The notes beneath the pieces were generated by a model that saw nothing but the letters and a program-made list of their open reading frames with translations, searched no databases and was not told where the DNA came from. Below are positions 40,364 to 48,795 of a DNA stretch of 64,000 nucleotides, piece after piece. Position 1 is the first letter of the stretch, and every line of letters begins with the position of its first letter. Origin of the DNA: Pseudomonadota bacterium (GTDB lineage Bacteria; Pseudomonadota; Gammaproteobacteria; Burkholderiales; Burkholderiaceae_C). The position numbers and the translations under genes are program-made. The stretch is from positions 208,437-272,436 of the forward strand of contig JAEWIF010000052.1 of NCBI GenBank assembly GCA_023387335.1, read 5' to 3'.

Positions 40364-41152
40364 TCATTCGCGCGGCAACCGCTGGGCCAGCGAATCCCGC
40401 GCCTTCTGCAGCACCGGCAGCATGGCCTCGCGGAACTCCGCCATGGTCATGCGCTCGGCGCGCACCGCCATGCTGATCGCGCCGACGGTGCGCCCTTCGC
40501 GGTCGAACGCGGGGACGGCCAGCGATCGCACGCCGACTTCGAGCTCGCCGTCGCTCTCGGTCCATCCCTCGGCGCGGCAACGCTCGACCAGCGCGATCAC
40601 CTCGCGCGTGCGCCAGATCGTGCGCTCGGTCAGCGGCGACTTCTTCATCGCCTCGATGCGGCGGCGGGACTCGTCCTGCGGCAGGCTGGCCAGCAGCACG
40701 CGGCCCAGCGCCGAGCAGTAGCCCGGCAGCCGCGAGCCGATCGCCAGGCCGGTGGACAGGCTGCGGCGCGCCGTCGAGCGGGCCACGATCAGCGCGTCGT
40801 CGCCCAGCAGCGTGCCGAAGGTGGCCGACTGCCGCGTGCGCTCGGCCAGCGCGTCCAGCAGCGGCTGGGCCAGCTGCGGGACCGGCCGCGAGGCCAGGTA
40901 CGAGTGCGCCAGCAGCAGCGTGCGCGGCGCCACCCAGAAGCGCTTGCCGTCGCTGTCCAGGTAGCCCAGGGCGTGCAGCGTGTACAGCGACCGGCGGGCC
41001 GAGGCCGGCGTGCTGCCGGTCAGCCGGGCCACCTCGGTCAGCGTGAGCCGCGTGGCCTGGCGGCTGAAGCAGGCCAGCACGTCCAGGCCCTTCTGCAGAG
41101 CCGCGACAAAGCTCTTGTCGTCGGGGGCGGGGCCGGTGGCGTTTTTGCGCAT
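40364..41152 (-). CDS. tphR: IclR-type regulator of terephthalate operon
   Basis: A 262-residue IclR-family regulator. HTH at residues 15-80 (FVAALQKGLDVLACF, RLTLTEVARLTGSTPASARR split, LHALGYLDSDGKRFWV) and effector domain after it (LLGDDALIVARSTARRSLST). It resembles the PcaR/PobR/TphR group, and its position divergent from the tphC-A2-A3-B-A1 genes is that of tphR in Comamonas. TphR activates the operon in the presence of terephthalate. Start at 41152; the 85-bp gap to tphC holds both promoters. Its stop is close to a REP-like repeat. Confidence 0.9.
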   Translation of the reverse strand: MRKNATGPAPDDKSFVAALQKGLDVLACFSRQATRLTLTEVARLTGSTPASARRSLYTLHALGYLDSDGKRFWVAPRTLLLAHSYLASRPVPQLAQPLLDALAERTRQSATFGTLLGDDALIVARSTARRSLSTGLAIGSRLPGYCSALGRVLLASLPQDESRRRIEAMKKSPLTERTIWRTREVIALVERCRAEGWTESDGELEVGVRSLAVPAFDREGRTVGAISMAVRAERMTMAEFREAMLPVLQKARDSLAQRLPRE

Positions 41153-41237
41153 GGCGCAATTTTCGCTTGCGACAAAGGCGCCCGTCGGCCGAAACTGCCT
41201 GATTCCCCCAGGGGCCGCCCTTCACACCAGGAGACAG
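41153..41237. promoter_or_regulatory. tphR-tphC divergent promoter region
   Basis: The 85-bp gap between the divergent genes contains TTTTCGC-TT-GCGACAAA near 41159-41176, an imperfect palindrome of the kind bound by IclR proteins. The 9-mer GCGACAAAG occurs here (41169-41177) and again inside tphR (41103-41111). AGGAG before the tphC start lies at 41229-41233. No clear -10/-35 was assigned. Confidence 0.4.
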
Positions 41238-42224
41238 ATGTCCATGACCCAACGCTTCACGCGCCGGCAGGCGCTCGCGCTCGCCGCCGGCGGCGCCCTC
41301 GCGCCGGCCTTCGGGCCCGCGGTGGCGCAGCAGCCGGCCAAGCCCGTCCGCCTGATCGTCCCCTTCCCCGCCGGCGGCACCGCCGACGTGCTGCCGCGCC
41401 TGGTGGCCGAGAAGATCCGCGCCTCCTTCCCCGCCGGCATCGTGGTGGAGAACAAGTCCGGCGCGGGCGGCAACATCGGCGCCGCCGAAGTGGCGCGCTC
41501 CGACGCCGACGGCACCACCTACCTGGTGTCGCCGCCCGGCCCCATCGCGATCAACCAGCACCTGTACAAGTCGCTGCAGTTCGATCCCACCAAGTGGGTG
41601 CCCGTCACCGTGCTGGCCACCGTGCCCAACGTGCTGGCGGTCAGCAACAAGGTGCCGGCCAGGTCGCTGCAGGAATTCCTGGCCTACCTGAAGGCCAACC
41701 CCGGCAAGGTGACGTACGCGTCGCAGGGCAACGGCTCCACCTCGCACCTGACGGCCAGCCTGTTCATGCAGCTGACCGGCACCGAGATGATCCACGTGCC
41801 GTACAAGGGCACGGCGCCCGCGCTGGTGGACCTGGTCGGCGGCAACGTCGACGTGTTCTTCGACAACATCAGCTCGTCGGCGCAGTTCCACACCGGCAAC
41901 AAGATCAAGGTGCTGGCGGTGGCCGACCAGCAGCGCTCGCAGGCGCTGCCCAACGTGCCCACCTTCGCCGAGCAGCAGTTGCCCGCGATGAACGCCGTCA
42001 CCTTCTTCACGATGGTGGCCCCGCCCGGCACGCCCGCCGACCGCGTGGCCTACATGCAGAAGGCCGTGGCCGGCGCGCTGGCGCAGCCGGACGTCAAGCA
42101 GAAGTTCCTCGACCAGGGCGCGCAGCCGCGCGGCTGGTCGCCCGAGGAAACGGGCCGGTTCATCAAGGGCGAATCGGACAAGTGGAGCAAGGTCGTCAAG
42201 ACCGCGAACGTGACGGTGGAGTGA
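41238..42224 (+). CDS. tphC: terephthalate-binding Bug receptor
   Basis: A 328-residue periplasmic Bug receptor with signal peptide beginning MTQRFTRRQALALAAGGALA and ending at AVAQ. Landmarks: VRLIVPFPAGGTADVLPRLV, VVENKSGAGGNIGAAEVARS, HVPYKGTAPALVDLVGGNVD. In Comamonas the TphC protein binds terephthalate and hands it to a shared TctAB-type transporter (TpiBA). The gene is first in the operon and its stop overlaps the tphA2 start (TGATG), so all tph genes are coupled. Start at 41238 with AGGAGA upstream. Confidence 0.92.
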   Translation: MSMTQRFTRRQALALAAGGALAPAFGPAVAQQPAKPVRLIVPFPAGGTADVLPRLVAEKIRASFPAGIVVENKSGAGGNIGAAEVARSDADGTTYLVSPPGPIAINQHLYKSLQFDPTKWVPVTVLATVPNVLAVSNKVPARSLQEFLAYLKANPGKVTYASQGNGSTSHLTASLFMQLTGTEMIHVPYKGTAPALVDLVGGNVDVFFDNISSSAQFHTGNKIKVLAVADQQRSQALPNVPTFAEQQLPAMNAVTFFTMVAPPGTPADRVAYMQKAVAGALAQPDVKQKFLDQGAQPRGWSPEETGRFIKGESDKWSKVVKTANVTVE

Positions 42225-43453
42225 TGCAGGAAAGCACGATCGAGTGGCGGGGACCGGGATTCACCCGCATCCCCTATGGCGTGTACGGCGGACAAGCGCT
42301 GGGACAGCAGGAGCAGGAGCGGATCTTCCGCGGCCCGACCTGGAACTACCTTTGCCTGGAGGCGGAACTGCCCGAGGGCGGAAGCTTCCGCACCACCTTC
42401 GTCGGCGAGACGCCGGTGGTGGTGGTGAAGGACGACGACGGCGAGATCTACGCCTTCGAGAACCGCTGCGCGCACCGCGGCGCGCTGCTGGCGCTGGAGA
42501 AGTCCGGCAAGGTGGAGAACTTCCAGTGCGTCTACCACGCCTGGAGCTACAACCGCCAGGGCGACCTGACCGGCGTGGCGTTCGAGAAGGGCGTCAAGGG
42601 CAAGGGCGGAATGCCGCAGTCCTTCTGCAAGGAGGAGCACGGCCCGCGCAAGCTGCTGGTGGCGCGCTTCTGCGGCCTGGTGTTCGGCAGCTTCAGCGAT
42701 GAAGCGCCGCCTATCGAGGAGTACCTGGGCGAGGAGATCTGCGCGCGCATCGAGCGCGTGCTGCACAAGCCGGTGCAGGTCATCGGCCGCTTCACCCAGG
42801 CCCTGCCCAACAACTGGAAGCTGTACGTCGAGAACGTCAAGGACAGCTACCACGCGAGCCTGCTGCACCTGTTCTTCACGACGTTCGAGCTGAACCGCCT
42901 GTCGCAGAAGGGCGGCGTGATCGTCGACGAGAGCGGCGGCCACCACGTGAGCTACTCGATCGTCGACAAGAGCGCGGCCGACGCCTCCTACCAGGAGCAG
43001 GGCCTGCGCTCGGACAGCGACAAGTACCGCCTGAAGGACACCACGGTGCTGGAGGGCTTCCCCGAGTGGGACGACGGCATCACGCTGCAGATCCTGTCGG
43101 TGTTCCCCGGCTTCGTGCTGCAGCAGATCCAGAACTGCCTGGCCGTGCGCCAGGTGCTGCCCAAGGGCGAAGGCCGCTCGGAGCTGAACTGGACCTACAT
43201 CGGCTTCACGGAAGACACGCCCGAGCAGCGCACGGTCCGCCTGAAGCAGCTGAACCTGGTGGGGCCGGCCGGCTTCATCTCGATGGAAGACGGCGCCGTC
43301 GGCGGCTTCGTGCAGCGCGGCATCGCCGGCGCCCGCGACCTGGAGGCCGTGGTCGAGATGGGCGGCGAAGACACGGGCTCCGCCGAAGGCCGGGCCGTCG
43401 AGAACTCGGTGCGCGGCTTCTGGAAAGCCTGGCGCCACCACATGGGAGCGTGA
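42224..43453 (+). CDS. tphA2: terephthalate 1,2-dioxygenase large subunit
   Basis: A 409-residue Rieske oxygenase alpha subunit, nearly the length of Comamonas TphA2 (413) and very similar from memory (for example NRCAHRGALLALEKSG, QCVYHAWSYNRQGDLTGVAF, TTFELNRLSQKGGVIVDESG, FISMEDGAVGGFVQRGIAG). Rieske ligands are Cys82, His84, Cys102, His105; mononuclear iron site His210 and His215 (KDSYHASLLH), with Asp207 as the bridging acid. With TphA3 and reductase TphA1 it converts terephthalate to the 1,2-dihydrodiol. Start overlaps the tphC stop (TGATG). Confidence 0.96.
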   Translation: MQESTIEWRGPGFTRIPYGVYGGQALGQQEQERIFRGPTWNYLCLEAELPEGGSFRTTFVGETPVVVVKDDDGEIYAFENRCAHRGALLALEKSGKVENFQCVYHAWSYNRQGDLTGVAFEKGVKGKGGMPQSFCKEEHGPRKLLVARFCGLVFGSFSDEAPPIEEYLGEEICARIERVLHKPVQVIGRFTQALPNNWKLYVENVKDSYHASLLHLFFTTFELNRLSQKGGVIVDESGGHHVSYSIVDKSAADASYQEQGLRSDSDKYRLKDTTVLEGFPEWDDGITLQILSVFPGFVLQQIQNCLAVRQVLPKGEGRSELNWTYIGFTEDTPEQRTVRLKQLNLVGPAGFISMEDGAVGGFVQRGIAGARDLEAVVEMGGEDTGSAEGRAVENSVRGFWKAWRHHMGA

Positions 43454-43458
43454 GCGAG

Positions 43459-43923
43459 ATGGTCGACGTCCTGGCCCTGAGTGCCTTCCATGCCGCCTAC
43501 GCGCACGCGATCGACAGCGACCAGCTGGAGCGCTGGCCCTCGTTCTTCACCGAGCGCTGCCACTACCGCATCACCCACTGGGAGAACGAGGCCGAGGGCC
43601 TGCCCGCGGGCATCGTCTTCGCCGACTCGCGCGACATGCTGGAAGACCGCATCGCCGCGCTGCGCGAAGCCAACATCTACGAGCGGCACCGCTACCGCCA
43701 CCTGCTGGGCATGCCGCTGGTGGAGTCGGCCGACAAGGGCGGCGCGGTCGCGCGCACGCCGTTCATGGTGGCGCGCATCATGAACGACGGTCAGACCGAG
43801 CTGTTCGCCACCGGCGAATACCGCGACCGCTTCGTGCTGCAGGGCCAGCGCCTGCTGCTGGCCGAGCGCGTGGTGGTGTGCGACAGCACCGTCACCGACA
43901 CACTGCTCGCGCTGCCGCTGTGA
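43459..43923 (+). CDS. tphA3: terephthalate 1,2-dioxygenase small subunit
   Basis: A 154-residue beta subunit of the ring-hydroxylating oxygenase, an NTF2-like alpha/beta barrel that has a structural role in the A2/A3 complex. Characteristic segments: AFHAAYAHAIDSDQLERWPS, FFTERCHYRI, ALREANIYERHRYRHLLGMP and CDSTVTDTLLALPL, the last shared with Comamonas TphA3, as is the length. The start is taken as ATG 43459, matching that length; an in-frame GTG at 43450 would overlap the tphA2 stop. Four bases separate it from tphB. Confidence 0.95.
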   Translation: MVDVLALSAFHAAYAHAIDSDQLERWPSFFTERCHYRITHWENEAEGLPAGIVFADSRDMLEDRIAALREANIYERHRYRHLLGMPLVESADKGGAVARTPFMVARIMNDGQTELFATGEYRDRFVLQGQRLLLAERVVVCDSTVTDTLLALPL

Positions 43924-43927
43924 CGCG

Positions 43928-44887
43928 ATGACGAGACGCATCGCGCTCTCGGTCGGTGACCCGAACGGCATCGGGCCGGAGATCGTGCTCAAGGCGCTGG
44001 AAGCGCTGCGGGGCGAGGACCGGCTGCGCATCACGGTGTTCGGATCGCCGGCCGTGCTGGAACGGGCGGCGCAGGCCACGGGCCTCGCCGCGCTGCTGAC
44101 CGAGGTCGACCTGCGCCCGGCCGGCGAGCTGCCTGCCTCCGCGGCGCGGTTCGGCGAGGTGAACGCGCAGGCCGGCGCCAGCACCGTCGCTTCTGCCACC
44201 GCCGCCATCGAGGCCTGCCGACGCGGCGAGTTCGACGCGGTGGTCGCGGGTCCGCACCACGAGACCGCGATCGCGCAGGCGGGCATTCCGTTCTCCGGTT
44301 ATCCGTCGCTGCTGGCGCGGGTGTGCGGCCAGCCCGAGGGCGAGGTGTTCCTGATGCTCGTCGGCGGCGGCCTGCGCATCGTGCACGTGACGCTGCACGA
44401 GAGCGTGGCCACGGCGCTGGCGCGCATCACGCCGCGCCTCGTGTGCGCGGCCACGCTGGCCGGCGTGCGCGCCTGCCGCACGCTGGGCCTGGCGCAGCCG
44501 AAGGTGGCGCTGTTCGGCATCAACCCGCACGCGTCCGAAGGCGGCCTGTTCGGCCCCGAGGACGCGCAGCTCGTCGAGCCCGCGGCGCGCGAGCTGAAGG
44601 CGCAAGGCCTGGACGTGGCGGGGCCGATGGGCGCCGACATGCTGCTGGCCGACCGCAGGCACGACCTGTACGTGGCCATGCTGCACGACCAGGGCCACAT
44701 CCCGATCAAGCTGCTGGCCCCGCAAGGCGCCAGCGCCGTTTCCATCGGCGCCGACGTGCTGCTGGCCAGCACCGGCCACGGCAGCGCGATGGACATCGCC
44801 GGCACCGGCACCGCCCGCCCCGACGCGCTGCTGCGCAGCCTGCGGCTGGTGGGCGGCCTGCCACTTCCCGTCAACGCGAAGACCTAG
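43928..44887 (+). CDS. tphB: terephthalate dihydrodiol (DCD) dehydrogenase
   Basis: A 319-residue PdxA-family metal-dependent dehydrogenase. TphB oxidises and decarboxylates 1,2-dihydroxy-3,5-cyclohexadiene-1,4-dicarboxylate to protocatechuate with NAD+. PdxA-type motifs: SVGDPNGIGPEIVLKALEAL, VAGPHHETAIAQAGIPFSGY, INPHASEGGLFGPED and LHDQGHIPIKLLAPQGASAV; the histidines in GPHHET and HDQGH are metal ligands. It starts four bases after tphA3. Being in a tph operon, rather than next to ksgA/surA, argues against a role in pyridoxine synthesis. Confidence 0.94.
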   Translation: MTRRIALSVGDPNGIGPEIVLKALEALRGEDRLRITVFGSPAVLERAAQATGLAALLTEVDLRPAGELPASAARFGEVNAQAGASTVASATAAIEACRRGEFDAVVAGPHHETAIAQAGIPFSGYPSLLARVCGQPEGEVFLMLVGGGLRIVHVTLHESVATALARITPRLVCAATLAGVRACRTLGLAQPKVALFGINPHASEGGLFGPEDAQLVEPAARELKAQGLDVAGPMGADMLLADRRHDLYVAMLHDQGHIPIKLLAPQGASAVSIGADVLLASTGHGSAMDIAGTGTARPDALLRSLRLVGGLPLPVNAKT

Positions 44888-44893
44888 GACCCC

Positions 44894-44981
44894 GTCATTC
44901 CCGCGGAGGCGGGAATCCAGAGCTTCCGCCTTCTGCGGCGCCCGAACGAAGCACTGGATCCCCGCCTCCGCGGGGATGACG
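44894..44981. repeat. paired REP-like element, copy B (inside tph operon)
   Basis: Two repeats in inverted orientation: GTCATTCCCGCGGAGGCGGG from 44894 and GGATCCCCGCCTCCGCGGGG ending near 44976, with a 28-bp spacer containing TTCCGCCTTCTGCGGCGCCC. Together they could fold into a long stem. It fills the gap between tphB and tphA1 and supplies the sequence just before the tphA1 start. Confidence 0.9.
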
Positions 44982-44990
44982 AATACAGAC

Positions 44991-45992
44991 ATGGCATACG
45001 ACATCCACATCGCCGGCACCGACGTGCATTTCCCCTGCGAGCCGGGGCAGAACGTGCTCGACGCCGCGCTCAAGTCCGGCATCGAGATGCCCTACTCCTG
45101 CCGCAAGGGCATCTGCGGCAACTGCGCCGGCAAGGTCACGCAAGGCCAGGTCGAGTGCCCGCCGCCGGCCGCGCAGATCGAGGCCGACCAGCGCCTGCTG
45201 TGCCAGTGCCTGCCGCTCGAGGACCTGGAGATCGCGCCGGCCAGCTGGCACCGGCTCGACCCGTCCGCGCGCAAGACCTACACGGTCAAGGTGTTCCGCA
45301 ACACCCTGGCCGCGCCCGACGTCAACGTGCTGCAGCTGCGCCTGCCGGCCGGCCAGCGCGCGAAGTTCCGCGCCGGCCAGTACCTGCAGGTGACGCTGCC
45401 CGACGGCAGCCGCCGCTCCTACTCGATGGCCAACCCGCCGCACGAGAGCGACATGCTGCAGCTGCACATCCGCCACGTCGCGGGCGGGCAGTTCACCCAG
45501 CTGGTGCCGCAGCTCAAGTCGGGCGACACGCTGCAGGTGCAGCTGCCGTTCGGCGACGTGGAGGTGCAGGCCGAAGCGCAGGCGCCGCTGCTGTGCGTGG
45601 CCGGCGGCACCGGCTTCGCGCCGGTCAAGTCGCTGCTGGACGACCTCATGAAGAAGGCCAGCGGCCGCGCCGTCACCCTGGTGTGGGGCGCGCGCACGCC
45701 GGATGGGCTCTACCTGATGCCCGCGGTGGAGCGCTGGAAGAAGTCGCTGCCGGGCTTCCGCTTCGTGCCGGCGGTGGAGGACGAGGCGGGCGCGCAGGCG
45801 GCGGGCGGCTTTCACGGCCGCGCCGACAACGCGGTGCGCTCGCTGTTCACCGGCGGCCTGGCCGGCCACGAGGTCTATTGCTGCGGCGCGCCGGCGATGG
45901 TGACGGCCGTGCGCAAGGCCTGCGTGGAGGAGCTCGGGCTGGACGCCCACCGCTTCTTCGCCGACGTGTTCGTGCCCGGGCCGGCGGCTTGA
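44991..45992 (+). CDS. tphA1: terephthalate 1,2-dioxygenase reductase
   Basis: A 333-residue reductase with a plant-type [2Fe-2S] ferredoxin domain (Cys37, Cys42, Cys45 in CRKGICGNC, and Cys71), then an FAD domain (RSYSMANPPHES) and an NAD(P)H domain (CVAGGTGFAPVKSLLDD, CCGAPAMVTAVRKACVEELG split). It passes electrons from NADPH to the Rieske centre of TphA2A3. The start 44991 (MAYDIHIAGTDVHFP) matches the family; an upstream ATG at 44976 lies within the repeat. It is last in the tph operon, 103 bp from tphB because of the inserted repeat. Confidence 0.94.
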   Translation: MAYDIHIAGTDVHFPCEPGQNVLDAALKSGIEMPYSCRKGICGNCAGKVTQGQVECPPPAAQIEADQRLLCQCLPLEDLEIAPASWHRLDPSARKTYTVKVFRNTLAAPDVNVLQLRLPAGQRAKFRAGQYLQVTLPDGSRRSYSMANPPHESDMLQLHIRHVAGGQFTQLVPQLKSGDTLQVQLPFGDVEVQAEAQAPLLCVAGGTGFAPVKSLLDDLMKKASGRAVTLVWGARTPDGLYLMPAVERWKKSLPGFRFVPAVEDEAGAQAAGGFHGRADNAVRSLFTGGLAGHEVYCCGAPAMVTAVRKACVEELGLDAHRFFADVFVPGPAA

Positions 45993-46079
45993 GCGTGCCG
46001 ATGGGTATCGGGCCTTTCGCATAGCGCTTGTCGTCCGCGTCCGACCTGCCGGGCCGCTGGCGGCAGGCAGAGTCGGCGC

Positions 46080-46967
46080 ATGCATCCCAAGCAGCTGTTC
46101 CGGCTGGCGGTCCAGTCCGTCAAGTCCTGGTCCAACGACTACGCGCCCTCGATGGGCGCGGCCATCTCCTACTACACGGTGTTCTCGCTGGCGCCGCTGC
46201 TGGTGATCGTGATCGCCATCGCGGGCGCGGCCTTCGGGCGCGAGGCGGTGCAGGGGCTGATCTCCGACCAGCTGTCCGGCCTGATGGGTCCGCGCGGCGC
46301 GGAGATGGTCGAGGGCCTGGTGGCCAGCGCCAGCGACACCGACCGCGGGCTGGTCGCGGGGCTGATCAGCTTCTTCGTGCTGCTGGTGGGCGCCACCACC
46401 GTGTTCGCCGAACTGCAGAGCGCGCTGGACCGCATCTGGAAGGTGCCGGAGGCGAAGAAGCCATCGGGCATCTTCGGCCTGCTGCGCGCGCGGCTGCTGT
46501 CGTTCGGGCTGATCCTGGGCGTGGCCTTCCTGCTGATGGTGTCGCTGGTCGTCAGCGCCACGCTGGCGGCCTTCGGCGGCTGGGCCGGAACCCTGATGCC
46601 GGGCTGGGAGACGGTGCTGCAGCTGCTGAACCTGGCCGTCTCGCTCGGCATCCTGACGGTGCTGTTCGCGATGATCTTCAAGCTGATGCCGTCCACCCCC
46701 GTGGGCTGGCGCGACGTCTGGGTGGGCGCCTTCGTGACGGCCGTGCTGTTCGAGGTGGGCAAGCTGCTGATCGGCCTGTACATCGGCAAGAGCGGCATGA
46801 CCGAGAGCTTCGAGGCCGCGGGCGCGCTGGTGATCCTGCTGGCGTGGGTGTACTACGCCGCCCAGATCTTCCTGCTGGGGGCGGAGTTCACCAAGGCCTT
46901 CGCCGATGCGCACGGGTCGCTGTCGGGGCCGCGGAAGGCCACGCAGGAGAACCCCACGAAACGATGA
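46080..46967 (+). CDS. YihY/BrkB family membrane protein
   Basis: A 295-residue inner-membrane protein of the YihY (formerly RNase BN/BrkB) family with six predicted helices. Signatures: WSNDYAPSMGAAISYYTVFSLAPLLVI (split), LVGATTVFAELQSALDRIWKVPE (split), TLMPGWETVL, IFKLMPSTPVGWRDVWVGAF, and AAGALVILLAWVYYAAQIFLLGAE (split). Members are of unclear function, once misannotated as ribonuclease BN; some relate to serum resistance in Bordetella (BrkB). Its stop is 11 bp before a paired repeat element. Confidence 0.88.
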   Translation: MHPKQLFRLAVQSVKSWSNDYAPSMGAAISYYTVFSLAPLLVIVIAIAGAAFGREAVQGLISDQLSGLMGPRGAEMVEGLVASASDTDRGLVAGLISFFVLLVGATTVFAELQSALDRIWKVPEAKKPSGIFGLLRARLLSFGLILGVAFLLMVSLVVSATLAAFGGWAGTLMPGWETVLQLLNLAVSLGILTVLFAMIFKLMPSTPVGWRDVWVGAFVTAVLFEVGKLLIGLYIGKSGMTESFEAAGALVILLAWVYYAAQIFLLGAEFTKAFADAHGSLSGPRKATQENPTKR

Positions 46968-46977
46968 CGAAGCCCCC

Positions 46978-47065
46978 GTCATTCCCGCGGAGGCGGGAAT
47001 CCAGTGCTTCCATGAAGTCCGCTGAAAGCGGACGCTCTGGATCCCCGCCTTCGCGGGGATGACGG
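46978..47065. repeat. paired REP-like element, copy C
   Basis: GTCATTCCCGCGGAGGCGGG from 46978 and the opposite copy CTGGATCCCCGCCTTCGCGG ending with GACGG at 47065, separated by a spacer with its own hairpin (GTCCGCTGAAAGCGGAC near 47017-47033). It lies between the convergent yihY-like and gamma-glutamyltransferase genes, two bases from the latter's stop, and may end both transcripts. Confidence 0.9.
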
Positions 47066-47066
47066 C

Positions 47067-48677
47067 TTAGAACCCCGCGGCCAGGCCGTCGCGGCGCGAA
47101 TCCGAAGCGGCCACGTAGCCTTCCACCTTGGGATCGCCCGCGCGCCAGATGAACTGGCCGGCGCCGAAGTCCTGGTAGTTGTCGTGGATCACTTCCACGC
47201 GGTGGCCGCGCGCGGTGAGCTCCTGCACCGTGGCCGCGTCCATCTGCTGCTCCACGTTGATCTCCAGGCCGGCGTTGTAGCGCCAGCGCGGCGCGTCGCA
47301 GGCGGCCTGCGGGCTCTGGCCGTAGTCGAGCATGCGCACCAGCGTCTGCATGTGGCCCTGCGGCTGCATGTTGGCGCCCATCACGCCGAATGACATCACC
47401 GGCTGGCCCGCCTTGGTCAGGAAGGCCGGGATGATGGTGTGGAACGGGCGCTTGCCCGGCGCCACCTGGTTCGGGCCGGCCTGCAGGCCGAAGCCGTGGC
47501 CGCGGTTCTGCAGGCTGATGCCGAAGTTCGGCTCCACCACGCCGGAGCCGAAGCCCATGTAGTTGCTCTGGATGAAGCTGACCATCATGCCGTTCTCGTC
47601 GGCGGCGGTCAGGTAGATGGTGCCGCCCTTGACCGGGTTGCCGGCACCGAAGTCCTGGGCCTTCCTGCGATCGATCAGCCTGGCCCGCGAGGCGAGATAG
47701 GCGTCGTCCAGCATCTGCTGCGCCGTCACTTCCATCGCGCCGGGCTCGGCGACGTAGCGGTACACGTCGGCGAAGGCGAGCTTCATCGCCTCGATCTGCA
47801 GGTGCTGCGAATCGGGGCCGTCGACCGGCAGGCCGGCCACGTCGAACTTCTCCAGGATGCCCAGCGCGATCAGCGCGGCGATGCCCTGGCCGTTGGGCGG
47901 GATCTCGTGCAGCGTGTAGCCGCGGTAGTCGCGCGAAATCGGCTCGACCCACTCGGGCTTGTAGGCCGCGAAGTCCTTGGCCGTGATGGTGCCGCCGTGC
48001 TCCTTCACGAAGCGCTCGATGGACTGCGCGATCTCGCCGCCGTAGAACGCTTCGCCCTTGCTCTCGGCGATCTTGCGCAGGCCGCGCGCCGCGGCCGGGA
48101 AGCGGAACAGCTCGCCGACCCGGGGCGCGCGGCCCCAGGGCAGGAAGGCCTCCCTGAAGCCGGGCAGGCTGCCCAGCTCGGGCGTCGCCGCGGCCCACTT
48201 CTGCTGCACCACGACGGGCAGCAGGTAGCCGCGCTCGGCGATCTCGATGGCGGGCGCCAGCAGGTCGGCGAACGGCAGCTTGCCGAAGCGCTCGGACATC
48301 GCGACCCAGGAGCCGACCGCGCCCGGCACGGTGATGGCGTCGGGACCGCGCTTGGGCGGCGCCTTGGCGTCGGCGCCGTACTTGCCGCGGAAGTAGTCCG
48401 GCGTCCAGCTGGCCGGCGCGCGGCCGGAGGCGTTCAGGCCGTGCAGCTCCTTGCCGTCCCAGAGGATGGCGAAGGCGTCGCTGCCCAGGCCGTTGCTCAC
48501 CGGCTCGCAGATGGTCATCGCGGCCGCGGCGGCGATGGCCGCGTCCACCGCGTTGCCGCCCTGCCAGAGGATGCGTAGGCCGGCCTGCGCCGCCAGCGGG
48601 TGCGAGGTGGACACCACGTTGCGCGCCAGCACGGGGATGCGGGTGGTGGGATAGGGGTTGTGGAAATCGAAATGCAT
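47067..48677 (-). CDS. ggt: gamma-glutamyltransferase family protein
   Basis: A 536-residue Ntn-hydrolase of the gamma-glutamyltranspeptidase family, which self-cleaves before a catalytic threonine. Motifs: NVVSTSHPLAAQAGLRILWQ, GNAVDAAIAAAAAMTICEPV, the processing site region KGGTIYLTAADENGMMVSFI with the Thr, and MGFGSGVVEPNFGISLQNRG. No secretion signal is evident, so it may be cytoplasmic, unlike E. coli Ggt; such forms can act on gamma-glutamyl amides or cephalosporin-type substrates. Start at 48677 with GGAAGG upstream. Fifth gene of the reverse-strand group starting at 53019. Confidence 0.86.
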   Translation of the reverse strand: MHFDFHNPYPTTRIPVLARNVVSTSHPLAAQAGLRILWQGGNAVDAAIAAAAAMTICEPVSNGLGSDAFAILWDGKELHGLNASGRAPASWTPDYFRGKYGADAKAPPKRGPDAITVPGAVGSWVAMSERFGKLPFADLLAPAIEIAERGYLLPVVVQQKWAAATPELGSLPGFREAFLPWGRAPRVGELFRFPAAARGLRKIAESKGEAFYGGEIAQSIERFVKEHGGTITAKDFAAYKPEWVEPISRDYRGYTLHEIPPNGQGIAALIALGILEKFDVAGLPVDGPDSQHLQIEAMKLAFADVYRYVAEPGAMEVTAQQMLDDAYLASRARLIDRRKAQDFGAGNPVKGGTIYLTAADENGMMVSFIQSNYMGFGSGVVEPNFGISLQNRGHGFGLQAGPNQVAPGKRPFHTIIPAFLTKAGQPVMSFGVMGANMQPQGHMQTLVRMLDYGQSPQAACDAPRWRYNAGLEINVEQQMDAATVQELTARGHRVEVIHDNYQDFGAGQFIWRAGDPKVEGYVAASDSRRDGLAAGF

Positions 48678-48696
48678 GAGGCTTCCTTCCGTCCCC

Positions 48697-48785
48697 GTCA
48701 TCCCCGCGGAGGCGGGGATCCAGTGCTTCCTTTGGCGCCATCGAAGGCGGGAGCCCTGGATTCCCGCCTTCGCGGGAATGACGGT
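48697..48785. repeat. paired REP-like element, copy D
   Basis: GTCATCCCCGCGGAGGCGGG from 48697 and CTGGATTCCCGCCTTCGCGG to the final GACGG at 48785, with a spacer of about 35 bases. It separates the Bug receptor stop (48796) from the gamma-glutamyltransferase start (48677) in an otherwise continuous reverse-strand group. Confidence 0.9.
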
Positions 48786-48795
48786 GGTTTTTCTG

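Noticed and set aside
40107..41891. 594-codon reverse frame over tphR and tphC
   Set aside because: Out of frame with tphR and antisense to tphC; composition is that of a shadow.
44976..44990. ATG in the repeat as the definite start of tphA1
   Set aside because: It would add MTNTD from repeat sequence; the downstream ATG at 44991 matches the length and opening of TphA1. Left as an alternative.
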